Positions 38,878 through 52,656 of a stretch of DNA of 64,000 nt are shown in pieces. The translations under genes were made by a program, and so were the position numbers. The notes below the pieces were generated by a model. The model was not told the origin of the DNA and ran no database searches. It saw nothing but the letters and a program-made list of their open reading frames with translations. Position 1 is the stretch's first letter, and each line of letters opens with the position of its first letter. The DNA comes from Amoebidium appalachense (lineage: Eukaryota; Ichthyosporea), in the NCBI GenBank assembly GCA_963693365.1, contig CAVNZM010000012.1, positions 4,774,001 through 4,838,000 on the forward strand, written 5' to 3'.

Positions 38878-39080
38878 TCGCTTCTCCCCCTCCCCCCCCC
38901 CCCCCTTCTCTCTTCTTTCTCTCTCTCTCTCTCTCTCCCCCCCCCCCCCCTCCCCCTCTTTCTCTCTCTCCAATCCCCCCCCCCCCCCCCCTATCTCTCT
39001 CTCTTTCTCGACTCTCTCTCTCTCTCTCTCTGTCTCTGTCTCTCCCCCCCCCCCCTTCTCTCTCTCTCTCTCTCTCTCTC

Positions 39081-39115
<35 letters not shown>

Positions 39116-39240
39116 ACCCTCCCTCCACCCCCTCCGTAATCCCCCCCCTCTCTCCTTCCCTCCCCGCCTCCCTCTCCCCTCCCTCCCTCCCCTCCCTCGG
39201 CTCCCCCTCCCTTCCTCCCTTCCTCCCTCTCTCCCTTTGT
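38570..39240. repeat. 670-bp C/T-rich tract with C-runs
   Basis: Almost pure pyrimidine on the + strand: CT dinucleotides alternating with CCCTC units and C-runs up to about 33 nt. Open frames on both strands here are composition artefacts. Resembles the intronic tracts further right. Confidence 0.9.
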
Positions 39241-39294
39241 CATCCCTTACTCCCAACCTCTCCAGGACCCAACCACATGGGCAGAGTCAACTTG

Positions 39295-39362
39295 GAAAAA
39301 GCAGAAATATTCTGCAAAAGCGGAATTATTCTGCAAAAAGCAGAATTATTCTGCAAAAAGCA
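39295..39362. repeat. tandem 19-20-bp palindromic repeat
   Basis: Three successive units of GCAGAAATATTCTGC type followed by A-runs, each self-complementary (GCAGAA..TTCTGC), plus a partial fourth. Confidence 0.7.
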
Positions 39363-39773
39363 TTTAAGAGTGAGCCTGCATTCCCCCTCTCCCCTTCTCT
39401 TTCCCCCCTCCTTCAACCAGAACAAAAGAAAACGGAAAAGGGCAGAAACGGAATGAAAAGAGTGAGAAACTCACGGGTGTGCGAATGCAAGGGTGTGTGC
39501 TGAGGGGAATTGGGGAGTGGTAGGAGCCCAAGAAGAACTGGGTGTGAGTTGATTCCGAGCAGACAAACTTGAACGTTAAGCAACCTAACGCCCCAGGCTA
39601 ATATGTGAGCCATGTGCTAACACTTCCCCTTCCCCCCCCCCCCCCCTCCCTCCCCCCCCCCATCTTCTCCCTCGCTTCCTCCCCCTCCCTGCCCTCACGA
39701 CCTTCTCCCGGCCACCCCCTCTCCCCCCCCCCTCACCCCCCCCACCCCCTTTCCTTGCACCCCACTCATGCAG

Positions 39774-39935
39774 CGCGAAGACCGGGATGGAACGCTTGGC
39801 CTGACCGTACCCTACGATGAGGAGGATTCGGCGGAACCAGAGGGTCCGCGGCTGCATGGTGCCACCTGCAGTAGTACTGGCAGAACTAATGAAAGTGAAA
39901 TAGACCCTACGTCTCTATGTAGTGCCCCTGTGTAA
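39774..39935 (+). CDS. possible terminal exon of an unidentified gene
   Basis: After a long pyrimidine tract (39625-39770), CATGCAG gives a good 3' splice site. The following 53 codons are open, acidic in the first half, and end at TAA 39933-39935. No upstream exon could be assigned with confidence and no family is recognised. An alternative start is the ATG within the splice site itself (39769). Confidence 0.25.
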   Translation, partial: REDRDGTLGLTVPYDEEDSAEPEGPRLHGATCSSTGRTNESEIDPTSLCSAPV

Positions 39936-41444
39936 GCCCGAAAGAACAGTCTGGTTTTCTCGATGTGTATATAGTATTGCTGTGACCTATGGTGTGCGTT
40001 CCTGTGTCTCCGGATCTATCCGGGAAATAATCAGTTGATTGTGATTGGTTATTTTAGACATAGATCTGATTCTAGGTGTGTTGAAAGGAAGAACAAGCTT
40101 TTATTTATTTGGAACCGTGTATATAGTTGTGCTAGGCATGTAAATAGTGGCGTGTGCACTGTGCTCTTTGTGATTCCTTTATGAGAGGTATTTGAGGTAA
40201 TACGCACAGACTGTGTGTGTGTATGACTGATTTCTGGTTTTAAGCCGAATGTTATCCTATATACGGTTCAGTTTGCTCTCTTATGACCTCGAACCCTCCG
40301 TCGAAGTTTCGATTTAACCGGCGTATGTATGAAGTTGAACGTCTAGAAAGACTTAGGCACTTTATGAATGAACACCAAGCTTGTGGATGAACACCACCTG
40401 TAAACAGGCATCTTTCAGGAACATCGTCCTGTGATCGTTCGAGTGTAGAGTAAGTGTTCAAGAAGCAAACATGGCCTAAAGATGTGTCGGATTTTCCCTG
40501 CCCTTGCCCCCTTGTGCAAGAGAATAAACTGTTCATAACCACGCATGCCATATTCTGAACGAAAAAGAAACATCTTGCAAATGACTCACTCCTCAACTGA
40601 CAGGCTGATTTGCGTTTTCAACTTGTCAGCCTTTGTGGCGCGGGATTACCATATTAAGTACTTTTGTGTCCAAAACAGGTCATACACCTGCCTTATTTGG
40701 CCAGGCTTCTACCGGCTGGCTCTGTGCAATGAGTCCGATTAGCTTGTGTCAGGCTGGTGCACTGTTTTATTTTTTTTTTTGGCGGCCACTGAGCCTAAAT
40801 CTTACATAGTCAAAGGTGTGTGTATATGCGTGTTTGTACGTGTTTGTGTCTCGTGTGTGTGTGTGTCGTGTGTGTGTGTGTGTGTGCCTGTGTTTTTGTG
40901 TGTGTGTGTGTGGGGGGGGAGAGGTGGGGAGGGAGGGAGGTGAAAGGTGGTGCGTGTGTGTTTTTGTGCGCGCGCGTGTGTGTGTCATGTGTGTGTGCGT
41001 GTACGGTATCATGGTGTTTGTGTGTGTCGTGTGTGCGTGCGTGCGTGCGTGTGTGTGCATCTCATTGATGTTTTCGCGTGTGTCGTGTGTAGGGGGGCAG
41101 GGGAGGGGGGGTGGTCCTGTGTGCTTGTGTGTCTGCGTCTGTTTGTGCCTCAGACTCTCTGTGCGCGCAAACGTTTACGTGTGTATGACACTGTATGTGC
41201 GTGTGTGTGTGCGCGTGCGCTTGTTATGTGCGTCTGTGCGCATATGTCCTTATTATATAGGTGCGTTTGAGTAAGTGGATTTGCCAAATAACATCTGTAC
41301 ACTCTGTGCTTCTTCACGTGACACTACTTAGAGGCACCAGAAGGTTTCTCAGCATCGTGTTTATTTTCACATAATATCCGGTTATTGCCTTTCTTTAACC
41401 CGTTGATGTTTGGTGCTTGCAGGCTCTACCATCAAGCAATCACC
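39936..41444. other. gene-free region upstream of PDCD5
   Basis: Contains GT-rich microsatellite sequence (40820-41230) but no recognised gene. TTGCAG at 41416-41421 could be a 3' splice site for an intron in the PDCD5 5' leader. Confidence 0.45.
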
Positions 41445-42329
41445 ATGGACGATCCAGAACTCGCAGCCATCCGTGCCAAGCGCATGGCTGAAATGCAGGC
41501 ACAGCAGGTATCGTCCCCTCCCCCCCCCCCCCCCCCCCCCCCCTCACCAGGCACCCCCCTTTCCCCCTTCCCCCTTCCCTCCTCCCCCTTCCCCCACCCT
41601 TTTCTCCTTCCTTCTCCCCTCCCCCCCCCCCCCCTCCCCCCTCCCCCTACCGTCTCTTGTGGGGGCCTCTGCTCCATTTTGTTCCACAACTCATTCTCTA
41701 CTCTCGTGTCAATTTTTCCTTTGTCATCGCTTCTCTGCGCTTCCTTTTTGGACACAATGACAGTTTTGATCTTTGTGTTATTCTCCCCCCCCCCCCCACC
41801 CCCACCCCCCACCCCCCACCCCCCCACCTCCCCCAACCCCTCCCATGCACACTTTTGGGAGGGGAAAATCATAGGACACGATATTTTCCCATATTGCTTT
41901 ACGGTTGCCGTCTCCAGATCATCCAAGGAACACTGCAAAGAGCAGGGTAGGCTCCTGCACGTGGCTTTGTTGGTTCTAAAACTCCAGATATGCTACCTGG
42001 GACGATCCGTGTTCTTCATCATCTTTTGTTTCATCTCATGTCCACATCCTCGAACATGGGGCTAAGCTGCCTCAACTCACACGCTTTCCAATCTAACACA
42101 AATTCCGGGCTGCTTGCAGGCGGCAGCCGGGGGCCGGCCTGCCCCGTCGAAAGATGACCAGGAGGCACGAAGGTACACTGGTGATGATGTGTTGTTGTAG
42201 TAGCAGGAGATAGAGTGTGAAGGGCTGTGAGGGGTGATGGATCGGGGGTGTGTGTGTGGGTTGGAGAGAGGTCAAATGAACGAGGTGCTGAGAGAGGTTT
42301 GGAGGGGACGGGGTGGGGGGCGGGGACGG

Positions 42330-42364
<35 letters not shown>

Positions 42365-42462
42365 GAGGAGGGTTTGGGAGGGATGGGGGTGTGGGGAGAG
42401 TATGAAATGTGGGTATCTGTTTATGGAAGGGGAAGGGGAGGGGGGGAGGGTGGCTAAAAGAG

Positions 42463-42497
<35 letters not shown>

Positions 42498-43538
42498 GAG
42501 ATATTTGGGGCAAGGGTTGTAGGGAGAGGGGAAGAGGGAGGTATGGGGGAAGGGGGAGAGGCAAGTGTATTGGAAATTGGTGTGTGGGTGGACGGTGGGA
42601 AGCTGAGGTCGATGGGTTCCTGCAGGGGGGAGTGGAGGGGGGTGGGGGTGGGGGGGGGGGGGGGGGGGGGGGGGAGAGGAGGAGAGGGGGGCAGTATAGG
42701 GGTTTTGAAAATGGTTTACGTCGGGTTGTGTGTATGTGCGTGTTTTTTTGTTTGTGTGGATGGGAAGGGGGCCAATAGGGCGTTTAGGGTGTTGAAGTAG
42801 GGGGTTCTTTTGTGTGTTTTTGTTTGTTTTGTTTTGGGGGGAAGGGGGGGAAGGGGAGGGGGTGAAAGAAAGTAGGAGTAGAGTGGCTGTGCAGTGCAGG
42901 AGCTGAATGCCGCTTGGGTTGACGGATGGGAGAGCCTGTATTTGCATGGTTTTGTAGTTTTTTGCGTTGCGTTTAAATGTAAATGCGTGCACGTGTCTCC
43001 CACCTATTCCTGTTGCACCTTTTTTTTTTTTTTTAACGGGAGGAATTCCCGGGGGGAAGAGGGGGGGGGGGGGGGGGGGGGGGTACGAAAGGGCTCTATT
43101 GATTGAGAAAGGGGATGGAAAGAGGGGTAAGGGGGGGAGGGGGGAGGAAGTAGAGGACAGTATTGATGATAATACACGGGGAGAGAGGAGGGGACCAGAG
43201 GGTGATGTTGATAAAGTGGGGGGAGGGGGAGGGGGAGGGGGGGGGGGGGGGGCACAGTGAAAGGGGGAGGGGGGGGGGAGGGGGGTAAAGTTGAGGGCAA
43301 TAGTGAAACATTGGGGGGCGAGCAGGAAGCAAGAGGCGGAGATGCGCAACACGGTGCTGCTGCAGATCCTCACACAAGATGCCCGGGCACGATGTAGGAT
43401 TACCTCGGTGCATGCATACCTCCTGTCCCTTGACGCCCTTCTTCCCTTTTTACAGCGCACACAGACACACGCACATGCACACGCCGGTGCGGGTGCGGGT
43501 GCGGGTGCCCACTCACAGTGTTACACAAGCCATGATTA

Positions 43539-43575
<37 letters not shown>

Positions 43576-43697
43576 AAAAACACACACACACACACACAAA
43601 CATTATGGTTGATTCATGTTTTGTTCATTGTTCGAGTATCCTTGTTGTTGTCACTTCTCTATTTTAACGTTTGCCACCTGTGCCACATCTGCTGCTT

Positions 43698-43731
<34 letters not shown>

Positions 43732-44211
43732 TTCCTCCCTCCCTCCCTCCCTTCCCCCCTCCCCCCCCCCCCCCAGAAACCACCACCACCACCACCACCA
43801 CCACATCATCATTTCTGATATACGGTGTTGGTAAGCCTCTTTCTAGACAGCTCCAGTCCCTTTAACCCTTCCCTCCGTAGTACCACTACAACACACACAC
43901 ACGAAATGACTCCCTATCGTCCATTACCCACCGTGCCAGCTCTATTTTTCTCAATCCTCCCACTTACGTTCTTCCTTGCTCCGCGCCTAAACTATCCCAA
44001 TCACACGTCCCCCCTTCTTTTCCTCTCGTCGTTTTTCCGTCCCTAGGAGCCGCCTATCCCCCTTCCCCCACTCTTCCCCTTTACCCTCGTCCGCCTGCTC
44101 TCCATTCACCCACCGACTCTCCCTCTTGCTGCATCCCTTCCATCCCTTCCATAATCCACATACACTTTCCTTGTGAATAGCCTCTATCTCACTGCGTGCG
44201 CACACACGCAC

Positions 44212-44264
<53 letters not shown>

Positions 44265-44331
44265 ACACAAAAACAGACACACACACAAGCACATACGCGT
44301 ACATGTACACACGAACGTGCACACCCACACA

Positions 44332-44368
<37 letters not shown>

Positions 44369-44422
44369 CTTTATGCCATCTACGCCCGCCTGGGGCTATC
44401 ATCCAGTTTTCTCCTCTGCATG

Positions 44423-44456
<34 letters not shown>

Positions 44457-44608
44457 CTCCCCCCTTCTTCCCCTCTCCCCCGTGGGGGTCCCCCTTGGTG
44501 TGTGCCCTTCTTTGCAAGATCTCGCTGGTGTTCTCGATCGAGAATATGTACTTCATACTCCAGCCTAACACCTATTTTCCACTTCTCCCCCCCCCCTTCA
44601 CCCCCCCC

Positions 44609-44639
<31 letters not shown>

Positions 44640-44644
44640 ACAGA

Positions 44645-44699
<55 letters not shown>

Positions 44700-44849
44700 G
44701 CAAACACACACACACTACCCCCCTCCCCCCCCCTAAATTACACACACACACACACGTATACGCACACGCACACACGGTCACAGCCACACACTCTTGCGAC
44801 CCCCCCCCCCCCCCCCCTCCCCCTCCCCCCCTCCCCACCCCAACACACA

Positions 44850-44886
<37 letters not shown>

Positions 44887-45112
44887 TCTCCCTTCTCCTC
44901 TTTCCTCCCCCCCTCCCCCCCCCCTCCCCCTCTCCCTCCCCACAACCACCACCATCCACACACACACACACACACACACGTACTCACACACGTACTCACA
45001 CATTCATAACACGCACACACATGTACACATGTACACAGTACACACACACACACACGCGCGCGCGCGTACACACACATTCAAACACATACACATACACACA
45101 CACACGTACACC

Positions 45113-45143
<31 letters not shown>

Positions 45144-45420
45144 ACACACACGTACACGTACACCCACGTACACACACACGCTCAGTGGGGCGCATTGCAG
45201 TGATTAAGCCAGAGAAGGCCCGTGGTGTTGAGGACATGCTCATACGCCTAGCGCAGAGTGGGCAGCTGGGGGGTAAGGTGGATGAGCAGCAGCTGATTGG
45301 TTTGCTGGATCAGGTGGCTGAGGCTACCACTAAGAAGACTACTATACATGTGGGTCCCCCCCCCCCTCTCTCTCTCTCTCCCCCCCGTCCTCCCCCCCCC
45401 CCCTCCCTCTCATTCATTAT

Positions 45421-45480
<60 letters not shown>

Positions 45481-45514
45481 GGTAGTGATGTGTGTGTTTG
45501 TGTTTGGGTGGCCT

Positions 45515-45545
<31 letters not shown>

Positions 45546-46194
45546 GGGGGGGAGAGGGGGGGGGGGGGGGGGGGGAGGGGGGGGGGGGGGGGGGGGGGGG
45601 AAACCAACTCAGAACACCACCACGTAATGCCAGGTCCGTTCATGTGGGATACCCTAATCTTTTTTTTTTCTTTTGTCGCTTTCTTATCTGGTCTTTCTTT
45701 CTTATTTTGCCACCACTAAGGGGGACACCACCCACATGTGCATACGGATAGTCCCCCCCCCCCCCCCCCCCCCCCCCGGGTATCGACGGGGGAGCTTCCT
45801 AGAAGCCCCGTCTCCTGAGTTCCTATCTATATTTTTCTTGCTTCTGCTTACTGCTGCAACTTTAACCCCCGGCCTTTCCCACTGCCCTTGCCTGCATAAG
45901 CAACCCTGCTCGTCTCTGATCAAGACGGGCGACCTACTCATGTTCAAGTGAAACAGTATCTGAGTTGGGTTTCGTTAACGAGGGGAATAGGTCGAAACTC
46001 GGGTACTGTGGATGACGTGGGCCCCCCCTGAGGATGGGCTCTGCTTATTATGCATACTCTTTATGTATGGCTTGCATTCTGCATCGTGTTATCCGTTTGT
46101 TCTTGTGTATTTCGTACTTTTTGACGCATTCAAACCCCCCCCTCCCCCCCCCCCCCCCCCTCCCCCCCTTTTTTTTTTTTTCCTTTTTTTTTTT

Positions 46195-46225
<31 letters not shown>

Positions 46226-46404
46226 GGGGAGGGTCCCCCTACCGTTACAAAGAAGAGCAATCTCAACGAATGTGCTCTAGATGCTTCTTTTTATATCTTC
46301 TTATATGGAGAGGCAGTGCGCATGCTACCCACACTGCAATGACCTTTTCTTCCTTGTGTTCTAGCAGCTATTGATTCTCACATATTACTCGAAAGTCGAC
46401 CAGC

Positions 46405-46443
<39 letters not shown>

Positions 46444-46761
46444 ATCCTTTTCTCTCCCCGCCTAAACACACAATTATTTATTGAAATAATATAAACAAAA
46501 TGTAATAAAATTAACTTGAATCAACATGCGCACACACAAACGCACACACACACACCACACACATACACGTGTACACATACAAACACACATGTGCAACCCT
46601 CTTGCACGCACACACACACACAACCTCTCTCTCTCTCCCCCTCTCTCTCCCCCTCTCTCTCCCCTGCCTCCCTTCCTCTCCCTCCCTCCCTCCCTCCCTC
46701 CCTGCCTCCCTCCCTTTTCCCCTCCCTCTGTCTGTCACACACACACACACACACACACACA

Positions 46762-46793
<32 letters not shown>

Positions 46794-46843
46794 AGTATCA
46801 GCGACGAAAGGTGGACAGTGACGACGATGACGATGACTTTTAA
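41445..46843 (+). CDS. PDCD5: PDCD5 homologue (five exons)
   Basis: Exons 41445-41507, 42120-42172, 43326-43393, 45186-45349 and 46796-46843 join in phase to 131 codons; all introns are GT..AG. The product starts [13 protein letters not shown], like the family's N-terminal helix. It contains the conserved QEAEMRN segment, LTQDARARL, the [11 protein letters not shown] helix and GQLGGKV, and ends in basic RRKV then an acidic DSDDDDDD tail. PDCD5 proteins are small helical-bundle proteins, about 125 residues, conserved from archaea to humans. In animals they are linked to apoptosis and to regulation of the CCT chaperonin and Tip60. The acidic C-terminus is typical. Start chosen by the ACCATGG context and family alignment. 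Introns are filled with C-runs, CA/GT, an (AT)n run at 45427-45476 and G-runs. Confidence 0.93.
44219..45180. repeat. CA and poly-C microsatellite block in PDCD5 intron 3
   Basis: Nearly the whole second half of this intron alternates (CA)n with C-runs up to the 3' splice site at 45185, plus poly-A at 44333-44365. Open frames on both strands (CVCV, HTHT, PPPP types) come from this repeat and are not genes. Confidence 0.9.
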
Positions 46844-48673
46844 GGGTGATGCTGCAAAAGTCGATTGTTTCCATATTTGGTGATTCATTTCCATATTTGG
46901 CAGTTCAATTTCTATATTTGGTGGTTTAATTTCTACTATGTCGAAACGGTTCTGCCCAGACAGTGGTGTGGTTCTTTCGTCACGCATGTTCTTTGCACGT
47001 GGAAATGAGCTTACTAGATAGGATGATTCAGACAGAATTTTGTGGGAAGCACGACTTTGTTCCATGAGCAGGCATGTCGTTTTTTTTGTTGTTTTTTTTT
47101 TTTTTTTTTTTTTTTTTTTTGTGTGTGTTAATTTATTTTCGGTTGCTATTGTTATTATTATCTTCATTCATTAATTTGAACGTTGTCTGACGTCCGTGCT
47201 TTCCTTGGATACCCACATTCATTTTCACTTTTAGGTTAGCCTGGCAATATTATGCCAGTCAGACCTGAAGTGTGGGGCTTCTGCTTTATGTGTGCAAATA
47301 CCTTCACAACTTTTAAGAAATACAGTATGCGGGCACGGGAATATACAAACGTGTGTTGTGCTTACGGCCAAGATATCGATGTGGACATAAACGTTAGAAC
47401 ATATGACAATAAACACAATGTGTGCTGAGCCTCGTGGTGTGAAACGGGCTGGTGTATACAGGCATGACATATACTTATTGATACCCAGGTGGTTCGAAGT
47501 AGGGTCGAGGAAGTTGTGGCTTGTTGGAGTTCATTTGCTGTGTGTGGGTGGGTGGGTGGGTGGGTGGGTGGATGGGTGGGTGGGTGGGTGGGTGGGTGGA
47601 TGGGTGGGGTGTGTGTGTGGGGGGGGGGTGTGTGTGTATATACGTTTGTGTGCACGGTGTGTGCATGTGTATGTGTATGTGATTGTGTGTGTGCGCGCGC
47701 GTGTGCGTGTCATTGTGTGTGTGTGTGTGCACGCGCGTGCATGCGTGTTTGCGCTGAGTCGTTTCGAAACTTGGAACATTTTCATGATTTTCAATACCTG
47801 ATCTCATAATATATCAAGTTTATATACCAATACTCCTAAGTCTTCATTTCTCCCCTTTATCAATACCTAAATTAGGCAATTACATGTCACTAAAGTGTTC
47901 ACTCCACTTTAAACACTGTATGGGCCTTTTTATATACGGTACACATGTCATAATTTTTGTTCTCACTTTTCTTATTTTCCCCTTTCACATGTCATACGTA
48001 CTTGGACTCCGCCACCCACCGTTTTTTCCACTTTGCAAGTTACCTAAAGGATTACAACAACAACAGAAAAGTACAACGATCGTACACACACCGAGAGCCA
48101 AATTGTCATGAAAAGTATTCCTTAGGCTCGACGGGTATAAAGCTTTCCTCCCTTCGCATTTATGTTCAAGATTTTACCAACGCGCTAAATACTAAAAGAA
48201 CTTTCAAATATAGAAACGTGGTATATGCAACTAGTACTGGTACTGGAGATGGCGTGCGTAATTCTTTGAAGGATTATTGAGTTAAAAAACAAAAAAATAA
48301 AAAAAATAAAAAAAATAAAGAACCTCCCTCCGGCAGAAAACTCTCATCGTCATTTTTGATCCGACACCCGAAATTTTTTAAACTTCTTGCAACAAACTTT
48401 GACCTTCGCAAATATGGTGCGCCCGCACAGATCCGCCAACCCATCCATCATTAGCCCATCGAAACTACGTCTCACCTTCAATCACACATTCGCAATTCGA
48501 TGCAAAGGCCGTCTTTTTCATCTCATATGATCCGAGCGTCTATGAATCCGAGCGTCATTTGTAGTTTGTTTTTGTTTTCAACACTGACACAAAAGCACCA
48601 GCAGCTCGATGTCTTATGTCGTGCCACGAGCAGCCACGAGCACAAAAAAAGATATAATTATGAACCAATCAGA
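46844..48673. other. 3' intergenic region between two convergent host genes
   Basis: Holds the 3' ends of PDCD5 (+) and the nucleotidase (-). Poly-T at 47092-47120; GGGT/GGAT tandem repeat at about 47545-47610 (G-quadruplex-prone); A-rich AAATAAA units at 48285-48320. No further gene recognised. Confidence 0.6.
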
Positions 48674-49091
48674 TCATTGCGTGGAGGCCGGCCCGGAAGG
48701 CGCCAGAACGTCGTCGATGAACCTGTTGACAAGATCGAGGTTGCCGTCGTTAAGGATGACAATATCGAATGCCTCGGCGTAGGCATCCAGCCGTTCCTGA
48801 ATGGGTGGAGTGGTGGGGTGACGTCAGTGAAAGTTGGGAGGGTGGGCGTGTACATGTGCACCTGTTAACAGAAAACCCGCGATACATGCCGCCAAATAAT
48901 GGCAGGGCAGGTGTGAACAATGCATACAAGCACATGCGGACGATCCTCGTAAGGAAAAACACAAGTTGATATGGGTGAGGATCAAATCAAACTACACGAG
49001 AAGTTCGGAATGGGTTTCAGGGAAGGTAGCTGGATGGTCTGTGTGTATGACGGGGGAGAGCGTGTGTTTTATGTCTCCGCGCATGATTGCA

Positions 49092-49182
<91 letters not shown>

Positions 49183-50371
49183 GTTTTGAGTTTTCTCCTT
49201 TTTTGTTGGGGGGTAGGGGCGGCGGACTAACACGCTTGGGGGGAAAAAAAACAGCTAGGGGCTAGGGGCTTACCTCGATCTTGTCGTTGAGGAAGCCAAT
49301 TCTGAGGATGTTCTCATGGTGCACACCCTTGGACATCTGGAGGTCACCTGTTTTGAGACATAGGGGTCAGTTATCCAATACCAAATACTACTGTAGGTAA
49401 GTTATCAAATATGCTTTCGGCTATCCATAAGCTAATGTGATTTTAATCACAGTCATGTCGACGTCAGCTATGCAGTTATCCAAACGTTCACTCATTTATC
49501 TAAATGTTCATGCAGCTTATCCATATATTCATGATATCGCAAGAAATTTTTAAGCATTGAAGCCAGTTATCCAAATGCCTGAGTTGATTTTTCTTTTCTT
49601 TCTTTTTCTCACATTTTTTCCCGCGGGTGAATGGAGGGGGGAGGGGATGGGGGTGGATGGGTGGGGGGGGGGGGGGGGGGGGGGGGGGTTGACGAAATGT
49701 GTGTGCAAGGAGTAGGAATTTGGTAGGGGTAGGTGGGGTGGGAGAGAGAGAGAGTGGGTGGGTGGGGTATGATGGGGTTTGGTGGGGGAGGGAGGGGGAG
49801 GAGCGCAGAGCCTCAAGAGCATTAGTTAATTAAATTATAGAAAAGGGGAGCTAAGTACTTACCAAGGGAATCCCCCATGAGGATGACGTTGTGGCGTGCT
49901 CTGACGTCATCGGCATACCTCGTGCCACTGATGGATGTCTCGCACTTGTTGAGCACGTGGATGTTCTTGCCCTTGAACCCCTTAATGCGCCCTGCATAAC
50001 CAAAAAAGGAAACGTTTGAGCACACCTTAATCCGGAATTCAGGCACTTACGTGCATAACCTTAAACCCCGTCGAAATGCATGCCTAAAAAGGGAAGATAT
50101 GGGGGCCCCGTAATCATGTCCGCTTCATGCTGCCTGCACACAAGACCACACACACATGTACAGAGCACAAGTACGAACACTCAGAGTGCAAGTATAGCAC
50201 ACACATGCATACATAAGCACAAACACACACAGAAGTACATGCACTCAGAAGTACATGCACTCAGCAACGTAAACCCGTGTGAACATACACACAGTACACG
50301 ATTTATATACACACAAACACATACACACAGCCACACCCCCAACCACCTACACACACAAACACACAACCCTC

Positions 50372-50405
<34 letters not shown>

Positions 50406-51083
50406 ACACACACACACACCTGCATCGTCAAAGGTCATGAAGTTGGAGACCAGGTGGACGTTGTCGTAAACCATCAGCCCCTCCTGCCTCAGCACCTCCG
50501 CGAGAATGTCTGGTTGATGCCCATATATGGTAAGCAAATGCCCAAAATTAGCAATCCGAATACCATATTTAGCAATCCAATGCCCATATTTAGTGATCTA
50601 AACACCATATTTAGTAATCCAAATACCATATTTAGCAATCCAAATACCATATTTACCAATCTAATGTGTGTATTCATTGGTCCAATTCCCATAGTCAGAT
50701 AACCCAAGTGCCCCTATTCGGCTACTCAATGATTACCAGTGCGCTAAGAAAAATGCCCACATGTGACATTCTAATGGCGCATGTGTGTGTGGGTGTGTGT
50801 GTGTGGGGGGGGGGGGGGGGGGGGGGGGAAGAGGGGAGGGGGGGAGGAAGGGGGGAAATATAGCAGGAAGGAGGGGAAGGGCGGGATGGGGGGGGGGGGG
50901 GGGGGGGGGGGGGGAGGTTCAAAAGCATACCACCGAGGCCGGCCGAGAAAACCAGCAGAGGAACATTTGCATCGCTCAAAGACTCAAACATGTCATGGAT
51001 GCCCTCACGCAGCCTGTGATTGCAGTTTGTAGGTTGGAGTCTGGTACTTATTACGCTCTAGGATGGGAGGGTGGGGCTCCGCC

Positions 51084-51122
<39 letters not shown>

Positions 51123-51353
51123 GGGAGGGGAGGGGGAGGGGGGTGACGGAGTGGATGGGCCGAAAGAGAAAAGGCATAAGTGGGAAGACACACATTCAGT
51201 TCAAACAACTGGTCATTCTGTTTTTTCCATCTGATGCAATTCCATGAAGTTCGCTCTGAAACTGCTTGGTGTTCGGCGGCATCTCATCATCCCACCGTAA
51301 AACGGGGGGACTCCCAGTTGCCGTACCGTGCATGCTTGGAAATTACGTTATCC

Positions 51354-51384
<31 letters not shown>

Positions 51385-52031
51385 AGGTGTTCTATCTAGA
51401 TGTGTGTGTGTGTGTGTGGGGGGGGGGGGTTCTTATTTCAACGCAAAGGCCCAAGGAGTGGTGAAAGGGTGGGGAAGGGGGGGGGGGGGGGGGGGGGGCT
51501 TACGCAATGCCTGACTTTGCAACCATGCTGGGAATGTCGTTCTTGTTGATGCCAGATGCAATAAGTGCACTGTGTGCCTGGTCCCACCTGATTGGTCGTT
51601 GGGTGTCAATAAATTTTATTGTCATGAATTATAAATGGTCATTTCGTTTTTAAAAATATATATGATTCCTTGACGTTAGCGCAGGTCATTGTGTGGTGCT
51701 AAGAAGTCTTAATTGGTAGTAAGCTGGGCCTGTCATGGCCATATTAATGCTAAGTGGTTCTAAGATCTTCGCTATTCACCTTAAATAGGTGCTAGCTGCT
51801 GCCAACGAATTTATTTTCATTGACCCTTCAATTCCAAATTGCGGTCCTGATTACGGTGTAGATGTTGCCTAATATAGTCAGCCTGGGACCAATGACATGC
51901 CTCCATTAAATTTGAATTTTATGGTCACTGCTTCAGCTTCCTACTTTTCAAGAGTTCCAGATGTATGCAAGTGCCACACAAATTTGTGCTGGGAATTTTT
52001 TAGGGTGATGCACGTGCGTGTGTGTGCGTGC

Positions 52032-52062
<31 letters not shown>

Positions 52063-52311
52063 TGTGTGTGTGTGTACTGCCGTGTGTGTTAAGCGTGTGT
52101 GTACGTGTATGAACATGTGTTTCGGAAAGGGATTGAGGGGGGATGGGGGGGGGAGGGGGGAATGTGAGGGGAACAAAACTCACCACTCATCCATCATTCT
52201 GTATTTTGTTGCATAGTCCAAGGTGGGGTCGATCTCCATCGGATAATATTTGCGCTTGAGTGCAGTCACACATGTGTGGTAATCTGTGCATTCGTGTGTG
52301 TAAGTTTGTGT

Positions 52312-52356
<45 letters not shown>

Positions 52357-52605
52357 TGGGGGGGGATGGAGGGGGGGGGGAGGAGGGGAGGGAATTTGGG
52401 GGGGGGGGGGGGGGAGGGGGGGAGGGGAGGGAGGAAGCGGGTTGACAGACTGGAGGAAAAACCACAATAAAAAAAAATGAAAAACGGAGAGGACAAACCA
52501 AAAACAAAAGAAGGTGATGTTAGGGGATGGATGGGCGAGTGGGGAGCCGGGGAGTGAGGGGGGGGGGGGGGGGGGGGGAGGGTTCCGGAGGCAAAGAATA
52601 GTTTC

Positions 52606-52656
<51 letters not shown>

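Noticed and set aside
38302-39456. 384-codon Pro/Ser/Leu frame
   Set aside because: Translation of C/T-rich simple sequence beyond the pseudogene.
40767-41274. Cys/Val-rich frames suggestive of a cysteine-rich peptide
   Set aside because: Translation of GT repeats (TGTGTG gives Cys-Val).
42093-43460. 455-codon minus-strand frame
   Set aside because: Pro-rich because of G-runs in a PDCD5 intron; it covers PDCD5 exons 2 and 3 on the opposite strand.
44303-45751. 482-codon His/Thr/Pro frame
   Set aside because: Translation of (CA)n and C-runs in PDCD5 intron 3. Only 45186-45349 is real coding sequence.
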